Positions 52,501 to 64,000 of a stretch of 64,000 nucleotides of DNA are shown here, piece by piece. This DNA is from Lytechinus variegatus. Its lineage: Eukaryota; Echinodermata; Echinoidea; Temnopleuroida; Toxopneustidae. The position numbers and the translations under genes were made by a program. The DNA lies in the NCBI RefSeq assembly GCF_018143015.1, contig NC_054742.1:59218853-59282852 (forward strand). Reading direction: 5' to 3'. Within the stretch, counting starts at the first letter, position 1, and the number at the start of each line of letters is the position of its first letter. A model generated the notes under the pieces. It saw only the letters and a program-made list of their open reading frames with translations. It was not told the DNA's origin and ran no database searches.

Positions 52501-52836
52501 AAAATGAATTATTTTCATTTTCGGAAATACGAACCTTATTTAATTTTCGGATTAACGAACCTTATTTCGTTTTCGGATTAACGAACCTTATTTCGTTTTC
52601 GGATTAACGAACCTTCGGAATTACGAACCTTATTTTGTTTTCGGATTAACGAACCTTCGGAATTACGAACCTTATTTCGTTTTCGGATTAACGAACCTTC
52701 GGAATTACGAACCTTATTTCGTTTTCGGATTAACGAACCTTCGGAATTACGAACCTTCGGAATCACGAACCTTCGGAAATACGAACCTTCGGAATAAGCG
52801 AACCTTCGGAATTACGAAGCTTCGGAATTACGAATG
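49594..52836. mobile_element. 3.2-kb foldback element with TTCG-rich repeat arms
   Basis: The left arm (49594-49983) begins ACTTCGTAATTCCGAAGCTT and consists of TTCGTTAATCCGAAAACGAA / ATAAGG and TTCG(T)TATTCCGAAGG units. The right arm (about 52520-52836) is its reverse complement, ending AAGCTTCGGAATTACGAATGT. The interior has two homologous blocks in direct order (about 50060-50300 and 51170-51370, each with GGCGG.CGAACG, ATATTTTCACC, GATTATCATCTG) plus CTTCGCGCTCGCA-type cores in both orientations. No transposase frame seen. Confidence 0.8.
51866..52017. mobile_element. Small MITE nested in the foldback element
   Basis: Ends GCCTGTTGCATAAAAATTTT and, from the right, GGCCCGTTGCATGAAACTTT, both followed by TTACCTGAGAAAACTC. 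About 150 bp. Confidence 0.8.
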
Positions 52837-54063
52837 TATGCGGATAAGGTTTCGCTTAATCTCGGTTTCGGTTTTTGTGGGACGCACTGTATACCCTAAA
52901 AGCCTCAGCTTTTAGGGTATACGTCTTCTTCCTTAAACCCTACATGTACATATCAATATTTTTTCATAACAAATTGATTTATGTATATATGAACTTATAT
53001 TCACAAGAAAAATATGTGATGAAATGGAAGAAAATAAATGCTCCTATCTCAACTAATAAATACGAGCGATCTTTAGGCCTATACCCAACACGAACGTGCT
53101 CAGTTTTTAGTCTTTTTGGAGAAATCGACAAGCAATAAGCAAAACACAATAAAAAGTTCTGATAAGATTTTTTTTTCAGAGAAATAAGGAAAAATTTATT
53201 TAAAAAAAAAACACTCAAACATTATACAATTGCAAGACAAATATTTCAGTCTACAATTCTTGGAAATCTAATACAATACAACACTTCTAATTCGTAAAAC
53301 TATACTTTCATGGTTGCCTTCATAGTGTATATGGTACATCCTGCCGTTTCATTCTTAATTCCAGTGTAGGCCTAGCTACTTTGCATAGAGATCAGACTAG
53401 TGCACATTTACATCTGGTAACAATGTAGCATTCACTTTTGCTGTAAAATGAGGCCTTTATACCCTAAATTATAAAAAGGGTAAATTCATACCATAAAATA
53501 TCGAACATTATACCAGTAGACATTGTGGGATAAACAAATATTATGCACATGCTCCTTACATTTCCAAAATACAGAAAAGGAGAGGAGAGAGAGTGAATGT
53601 GCAATGACGAACAGATATGGCGGATGGAACAAAAGTTCTAAAAAGATGCAAAAGAGCGAAGCGATCGCGCAAAGTCTTTGTTGTGTTTAAAATATTACAA
53701 AAATCTATTTTTTTGAAAGATTTTGGCATATTCAGAGAATTTTACAATATTTCACTCTTTCCCTTTCCTTGTCTTCCTTCATTTTCTCCCCCATTTTTTT
53801 TGTTCTGAAGCTCTTTTGACGGACGTGCCCCCCCCAAAAAAAAAAAAACCCCCGTATGTCAGTGTGTGGGGGAAGTAAAAATATAGGGTGAGAGAGAAAG
53901 AGAGAGAAAGGTAGATAAAGGATTGGAAAGGGTGAGAAAGAGAGGGGGCAGTGGGGTGGTACAAAAGATAATATAATGGGAGAGGGTAAGATCTGGGAGA
54001 AGATAATGTGAAAGAAAGAGAGCGCAAACATGAAATTAACATATTTGATGATGGGAAATGTTG

Positions 54064-58370
<4,307 letters not shown>

Positions 58371-61289
58371 GGTGCTATCAACTGTTATCAATCTGATAAA
58401 CCATTGAAAATATATATATATATATCAAAAAGCGATTATAATGTATATTTAACCATGCACAAATCAACCAACATGGAATTTATTTTGCTATCTGAGAAAA
58501 TTTCTTTAATTTTATTTGATTTCATTCCGATTGATTAGATAATATCGATCAAATACACCATCTTTTCAAATGTTTATCACCCTTGCTCTTGGTATCTTAA
58601 ATATCAGAAAGACAAAAATAGAAATATAACAATATGTTGAGTTAAATGAGAAAAGGGACTTACAAAAAAAACGTGATTTTAATGGCTTTCTTTTCTGGAT
58701 AAAAATATTTTATATTATAACAAATGCAGTGGCATAATGAGCAAATGGCAGGATGGGACATATTACCAAAAGTTGTTAGTGAGCACAGCGAGCGAGCAAA
58801 AATGAAAATTTTAATACAAACATTTAATGTTATTAGATTTGACAAAATATTCAGAAAATAATTGTTTCACCACTTTAAAGAAATGCATTTTCATTACAAA
58901 CACCTAATGTTTTCATAAGTTCTACATAATATTACGAAAATAATATACTTCACCCCTCTACTTTTCCTTACCTCCCTCTTGTTTTCTAGGTGGTAAAAGT
59001 TTAGGGGACCATGGCACCCAACTCACACCCCTTCCCCCAATCTGTATATACGCCGGTAAGTTACGCAAATGACCATATTGAGCTTACATCAATGGACGAA
59101 AAGACTTACCAAAAATACAGTATTGCTTGTAAACACTGAAATGCTATCTGAAGAAGTTATACACATTTCATTACTGTTAGTAGAAGTATGAGATTTGAAG
59201 ACAAAAGTATTAATTGCTTACCTCAGTACGCCAAGAGAAGTAAAATTGAGAAATGCTAACCAGAAACCAAATTACCCCTTCTTATTAACGATCCAAATAG
59301 TAACTGAGGACCACCTCGAGCTGTTTTATGCTCTAAATAATGGTTGCATACGATACCAGCAAAAATAATTCTTATCCTGAAGTTATATTTGTGCTGGTTG
59401 AAGAGATGGAATTCCATCACCATTAATTCAACACTCGATCGTCACCCTGAACTGTTGGTACGAAAAAAAAAACGATTCTTTGCATAAAATGTAATCATGA
59501 TACAGTCACATCAACAACAAAAAAACCGCCTCCAAACCGACTGATAGTGGCAATCATTGGTAATAACATTTGGTCTGGGTTCTGTCTCACAATTAGAGTT
59601 ACGTTTGGTCCAATCAACCACAATTATGGAAAGCCAACAACGTCAACATCTAAAATTTAGACGCTTGTTCAAAATGTTTTTCTAGATATGATGTATATTC
59701 ATACATTCACTTTTATATTATGTTTGTTTACAAAGGACATTATGCAAATTTCCTGTAAAAATTATGACGTTGGTGGATTTCCCTATAGTTGAGGTTGATT
59801 GCATCTATCGTAAATTGTAAGACGGGGGCCCTGGAGTCGATTTCGACTGTGTGACTTGGACATGTTGGATGGAGTCCGGCTTTAAGGTGGGGGGGGGGGG
59901 GGGGTGTCGTGTATATTATGCGAAATGGGTTTTCGGTTATTTTCGGTGACTACTGAGCGGCGAATTTCCGCGTTCTTCGGCATCTTTCGACTACAGTAAC
60001 TCTCGGCTCCAGTGGCCATAAGTCTTCGGGGAAACACGTCCCACCTCGCCTCGGTATCATCTATAAATTGAAATAAAATGATCTTTCTTCAATGTATTCT
60101 AAAATATCTGATCAATATTCAATAATGCAAACATCCAAATTCAAACTTCTCTGACTTTACTACCATGATTACAAACATTTATTCATTCCACTGTTCAAAC
60201 ATTTGATGACTACCTACTGGCATCAGCCACAAAATATATTTTCAAAATTATGAATTTATACCAACGTAAGAAAATACATGTAATTTTTCACAAAACTTTC
60301 ACAATATATCTGACAACATATCATCTTTAACATTTCATTTTTCTATTAAAAAAAGGTGAAAAGTCATTTTTTACACTCACCGATGAAAACGGGCTTAAAA
60401 AAGTTTTAAAGACCTGTATTCTGACCTCATGCGGGTAGTAATGTTCGGAAGTAAATTAAGCTTTTAACAGGTGAATATAGGCCCTACTGTAGTAAATTCT
60501 CCTCTGGCCAGCCGGCTCAAGAAAAACTGCGAGATGTGTGCTCATCAAAGTCTGGAAATGGTGTGTGAAAATAATGGAAAGCTACTGAACACTTATACTC
60601 TTTCCCAGAAAAATCCCAAGCAGCTGGTCAAAAAGATTGGATCCCTGCAGGGGACAAAAGGGGAACAAAATGGACTTATTCAGGCATGACAGAGAATTAA
60701 ATATCACTGCCCTATATAAACAAACTATTTTAATTACCTTTTGTCATCAATGGTAACCTAAATTAAAGAAACACTGCTCATTAGAGAATAAAAAGATAGG
60801 ATTCCCGTCTCTTGCTACTTTGGCTCGAGGACAGGGTTAAATTGTTTTGGTTTAAACAGAAAAAATGAATAAATGACACAAAATGCATTTTCAATGTGAC
60901 ATCTGGGTTCAGGCACTCATTCAATAAACAAGGTTGTTCTACGATAAGTCTTCCTGTGTGGGGGAAATGCATGTAAAGGTTGGCAATGTATGGCTTATAT
61001 ACTCAATCATCTACTTTTGCCGTTTGGATGTTCTCTCCTATTTTTGTCTACACTTTTCTGCACACATTTGTCTATGCACATTATTCCTCTCACTTCCCTG
61101 CTTACACTAGGACTATTAACATTCCTTTATCCTGATGACCTCGTCGATATTGTTTTATTTTCTCTCGCTCTGTCTCTCTACACATGTGTGTTCATGGACC
61201 TACTACTCTAGTCCATGGTGTGTCCTACAAGCTGTAGTCTTCCGCATCAGGCGCATTTCTTGTGTTTTTGAACAGCATCAGATTGAATT
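58371..61289. other. Intergenic stretch upstream of the MIF-like gene
   Basis: Should hold the MIF-like 5' UTR and promoter; neither could be fixed. Contains a MITE and a G18 run (59886-59904). A 72-codon plus-strand frame at 60471-60689 follows an acceptor-like TTTTAACAG but has no recognisable product and is not called. Confidence 0.45.
59575..59833. mobile_element. Older copy of the CAGGGC..GTCTCAC MITE
   Basis: TCTGTCTCACAATTAGAGTT, CAATCAACCACAATTATGGA, AACAACGTCAACATCTAAAA and a GACGGGGGCCCTGG end match the 56.3-56.6 kb copy with more divergence. Confidence 0.78.
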
Positions 61290-61485
61290 GTATATGTACT
61301 TGCTTATATAGCGCTTTATATCAGAAGTCTCTTCAGTAATGCAGCAGAACTACCCTGGCTTTAGCAGAGCAGCTGTTACGTGTTCAGCGTTCCAAGGAAT
61401 AAATTCCTGCCAGCTTGGTTACCCATTTACCTCACCTGGGTTGAGTGCAGCACGCTGCATGTGGATCAATTTCTTGCTAATACAA
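61290..61485 (-). mobile_element. SINE body fragment
   Basis: Tail-like TATATAGCGCTTTATATCAG, then CTACCCTGGCTTTAGCAGAG, TTACCCATTTACCTCACCTG and GGTTGAGTGCAGCACGC, CAATTTCTTGCT. The tRNA head is missing. It lies about 200 bp before the retrotransposon ORF. Confidence 0.75.
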
Positions 61486-61691
61486 AAAATGCATTTATAC
61501 CAGCTACAATTCTCACTTTTGGACATGGAAGATGCAGGCGTATACTATACAAGTGCTTCATGGACCCTCCAGGACATTATTTACTTTTGTTGAGTCAATG
61601 AATAAGATGTAGGCCTAGACTCGTTTGTGTGAGTGGGGAGTGGGGAGGGTTGTAAGGGGGTGTGTGTGTGTGCGTGGCTCATATTTATGTC

Positions 61692-64000
61692 ATGAATTTT
61701 GTTTTCTATTATTTGTTAATTTCATTTTTATGTTCTTTCCATGTCTCATCTGGTTTTGAATATGTTACTATCAAATCGTTTAAGCGCGTAAAATACTTTC
61801 GCTCTCGGATTTTATATTATCATAATTCCGTGGCCACCTTTCAAACAGCAATATATCAGGAACATAATCAAGTCTTTTTTCGTGTTTTATTGTCTGGCGA
61901 CGTTGAAACAAATCCCGGTCCAAACTATAAATTCCCTTGTGGTCATTGCGAGAAACCCGTTAAAAATAACCAAAATGGACTGTTGTGTACCACTTGTCAA
62001 AAGTGGTATCACACTAAATGTCTCGAGATCTCTTTAAATGAATATACTAGGCTGTATCAAAACCCAAATGAGAATTGGATATGTTTAACCTGTTCATTGC
62101 CGCCATTTTGTGACTCCATTTTTACACAATCCTTGATTGATGTTCAACCCACCTCAACAGTTAATGCACCTCCTATCCCTGAATTTAACACACCTACTGG
62201 AATTGATAAGGCTATTTTATACAAATCATTTAATGATATATTTAAAGCAAAAGGGTTGCATTTCGTTCATTTAAATATCAGATCCATTTTACGTAAAATT
62301 CCTGAACTACGCGTCCTTCTCTATGAAAGTAGAATTTCAGTAATTGCAATTACAGAAACATGGTTGAATTCGTCCATAAATAATGAAGAAATTTATATCG
62401 ATGGTTATTCTATATTAAGACGAGATCGTGCAGGCGACCATGGTGGTGGGGTCTGCCTTTATATTAAAAATGATATTGCATTTAATCTAAGAGAAGATCT
62501 TACACCTGATGGTATTGAATCATTGTGGATCGACATTCTATTACCACATACAAAGCCTATTACTTTAGGTGTAGTCTACAGACCCCCCAGAGACAATCAC
62601 TTTATTGATTCTCTCCATGATATATTGGACATATTAACAAAAGATGATGAGGTTATTCTTTTAGGGGACATGAATATTTGTCTATTACAACAATCAGCAC
62701 TGACCAAAAGATACAAGAATATTTTGAATTTATATGGTTTTAGCCAACTTATAACAAAACCCACCCGAACTACACCTACCACTTCTTCATTAATAGACCA
62801 TGTAATTTGTAGTAAAGAAGAAAATATTTGTCAAAGTGGTGTCTTTGAAATTGGCTTAAGTGATCACTTTTTAACGTATTGTTCAAGGAAACTTATCAGG
62901 CCTGTATTTGGGCAGCATAGAACTATAAGCATTCGATGTATGAAAAACTATTGTGAAAATGATTTTAATTTCGTTTTATCTCAAATCAATTGGTCTGTTA
63001 TATTTGAATGTAATGAAGTGAATATTGCTTGGTCACACTTCAAAAGTATTTTCATGTCAGTAGTTGATAAGTGTGCACCTTTAAAACAAGTAAGAATTAA
63101 GCAAAGAACAGAAAGATGGATGACCAGTGAAATTATTGGTTTGATAAGACAACGAAATATAGCTTTCAGGAAAATGAAAAAAGATATTGGTAATTTAAAA
63201 CTCGAAAGGAAATTTAAACTATTGCGAAATGTGGTACAAAGGAAAGTGAGGAAAGCTAAAGACGAATTTTTCCAAAATCAAATTGAAGACAATAAACATG
63301 ATTCTAGGAAATTATGGAAAAATCTCAAAGAGTTAGGTGTAAAAAACAAACAAAAAAATATTCAGAAAAGTGTTATTAATATTAAAGGGGAACTATGTCA
63401 TGATAATCTAAAGATAGCCAACGAATTTAACAATTATTTCACAACAGTGGCCGATAAATTAGCTTGTGAGCTCCCCATTACGGACAGAAGTGAGTTTGGG
63501 GCCGACAGTCCTAATTTAAAAAAACTTTACGACAATAAAGGTATACAAAAAGGCTGTTTTAATTTTTCTCCTGTCACAGAAAAGTTTGTATTAAATGAAT
63601 TATCCAAGTTGAAAATATCAAAAAGTACCGGACTTGACTTGGTTCCTGCTAGATTTTTAAAGGATGGTGCAAAAAACGTCTTTATTCCTTTAACTTACAT
63701 TATTAACCTATCTATTTCAACTTGTACCTTCCCTGATGAAATGAAAATCGCTAAAGTCACACCATTACACAAAAAGAAAGACAAAACTCATGTTGGGAAT
63801 TATAGACCTATTAGTGTGTTAAGCATAGTGTCGAAAATTTTGGAGAAATGCGTATATTCTCAAATTGAGAAATATTTTAAAGAATACAAAATCATTTATG
63901 AATTTCAGTCTGGTTTTAGGAATGGTTATTCTACTGAAACATGTTTAATTCACTTGTTGGATTTTGTTAGGAATGAAATTTCCGAAGGCCGTTATGTTGG
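61692..64000 (+). CDS. CR1/L2-clade non-LTR retrotransposon polyprotein, intact 5' part, runs off the right edge
   Basis: One uninterrupted frame of 769 codons that is still open at the window end. Order of parts: ATG with a hydrophobic leader (MNFVFYYLLISFLCSF, aa 1-20); a 2A-like motif GDVETNPGP at aa 69-77 (61896-61922), where ribosome skipping would separate Gly76 from Pro77; a PHD-like C4HC3 zinc finger starting C83 (CGHC, LLCTTC, KWYHTKC, WICLTC); an APE-type endonuclease (LHFVHLNIRSI, ITETWL, GGGVCLYI, YRPP, LLGDMNI, LIDHVI, LSDHF); and the reverse transcriptase start (KSTGLDLVPA, NYRPISVLSIVSKILEK, FQSGFRNGYSTETCLIHLL). The catalytic YADD block should lie outside the window. 2A-like sequences at the N-terminus of APE-type retrotransposons have been reported in sea urchin (STR elements). 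No stop or frameshift is seen, so the copy may be young. Start choice is tentative. Confidence 0.93.
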   Translation, partial: MNFVFYYLLISFLCSFHVSSGFEYVTIKSFKRVKYFRSRILYYHNSVATFQTAIYQEHNQVFFRVLLSGDVETNPGPNYKFPCGHCEKPVKNNQNGLLCTTCQKWYHTKCLEISLNEYTRLYQNPNENWICLTCSLPPFCDSIFTQSLIDVQPTSTVNAPPIPEFNTPTGIDKAILYKSFNDIFKAKGLHFVHLNIRSILRKIPELRVLLYESRISVIAITETWLNSSINNEEIYIDGYSILRRDRAGDHGGGVCLYIKNDIAFNLREDLTPDGIESLWIDILLPHTKPITLGVVYRPPRDNHFIDSLHDILDILTKDDEVILLGDMNICLLQQSALTKRYKNILNLYGFSQLITKPTRTTPTTSSLIDHVICSKEENICQSGVFEIGLSDHFLTYCSRKLIRPVFGQHRTISIRCMKNYCENDFNFVLSQINWSVIFECNEVNIAWSHFKSIFMSVVDKCAPLKQVRIKQRTERWMTSEIIGLIRQRNIAFRKMKKDIGNLKLERKFKLLRNVVQRKVRKAKDEFFQNQIEDNKHDSRKLWKNLKELGVKNKQKNIQKSVINIKGELCHDNLKIANEFNNYFTTVADKLACELPITDRSEFGADSPNLKKLYDNKGIQKGCFNFSPVTEKFVLNELSKLKISKSTGLDLVPARFLKDGAKNVFIPLTYIINLSISTCTFPDEMKIAKVTPLHKKKDKTHVGNYRPISVLSIVSKILEKCVYSQIEKYFKEYKIIYEFQSGFRNGYSTETCLIHLLDFVRNEISEGRYV

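Larger units (their letters stand above)
41044..54063. other. 13-kb gene desert between MORN5 and the MIF-like gene
   Basis: No host exon supported. From left: 41.0-42.2 kb unique AT-rich sequence upstream of MORN5; SINE; 3' ends of non-LTR elements with GAATT- or AAATG-type tails (about 43020-43230, 43480-43700, 44230-44470; shared CAAGCTTTGCTTTTTAGTGG); CTTCGCGCTCGCA arrays (45.2-46.9 and 48.3 kb); two minisatellites; foldback element 49594-52836. 53.2-54.0 kb may be MIF-like 3' UTR plus simple sequence. Confidence 0.55.

Noticed and set aside
60471-60689. 72-codon plus-strand frame after an acceptor-like site
   Set aside because: No ATG at the proposed start, no recognised domain and no partner exon; evidence too thin to call.

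Overview
This is eukaryotic, intron-rich, AT-rich genomic DNA full of short DNA transposons. It is most consistent with an echinoderm, probably a sea urchin. The reasons are deuterostome-type orthologues with conserved intron phases, many TTAA- and hAT-type MITEs, a tRNA-derived SINE family, and a CR1/L2-like retrotransposon whose ORF carries a 2A-like GDVETNPGP motif of the kind reported from sea urchin elements. The species call is inference.

Four host genes can be assembled exon by exon with consistent GT/AG splice sites and reading phase, all on the minus strand. (1) 2224-12196: the 5' three coding exons of a secreted/ER thioredoxin-fold (PDI-like) protein; its 3' part lies beyond the left edge. 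(2) 20894-34308: a complete 10-exon KLHL18 orthologue (586 aa; BTB-BACK-six Kelch repeats; CUL3 substrate adaptor). (3) 36811-41043: a complete 5-exon MORN5 orthologue (167 aa). (4) 54064-58370: a complete 3-exon MIF/D-dopachrome tautomerase family gene (140 aa) with Pro1 and Lys32 conserved. At the right edge (61692-64000, plus strand) is the open 5' half of an apparently intact non-LTR retrotransposon ORF: hydrophobic leader, 2A-like motif, PHD-like zinc finger, APE-type endonuclease, and the start of the reverse transcriptase.

The rest is repeat-dominated. A 2.9-kb segment directly upstream of the thioredoxin-like gene is tandemly duplicated (12308-15196 and 15197-18062). Two TTAA-flanked elements sit back to back sharing one TTAA (19248-20550). 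KLHL18 intron 7 holds a roughly 3-kb element with short inverted ends and eight copies of the 15-mer GTGAGTGACACGACA, a Harbinger-like MITE 17 bp from a splice donor, and two decayed copies of the edge of exon 8. A MULE-like 829-bp element with a perfect 10-bp target duplication lies at 30366-31194. The 45-53 kb gene desert has arrays of a ~110-bp unit with a 'CTTCGCGCTCGCA' core, two related minisatellites, and a 3.2-kb foldback element with TTCG-rich repeat arms (49594-52836). The MIF-like gene's intron 1 holds decayed copies of its own exons 2 and 3.

The four genes have no evident shared pathway; this looks like ordinary metazoan gene order. No rRNA, functional tRNA or CRISPR was seen. Gene calls rest on translation and recalled family features; no database search was possible.
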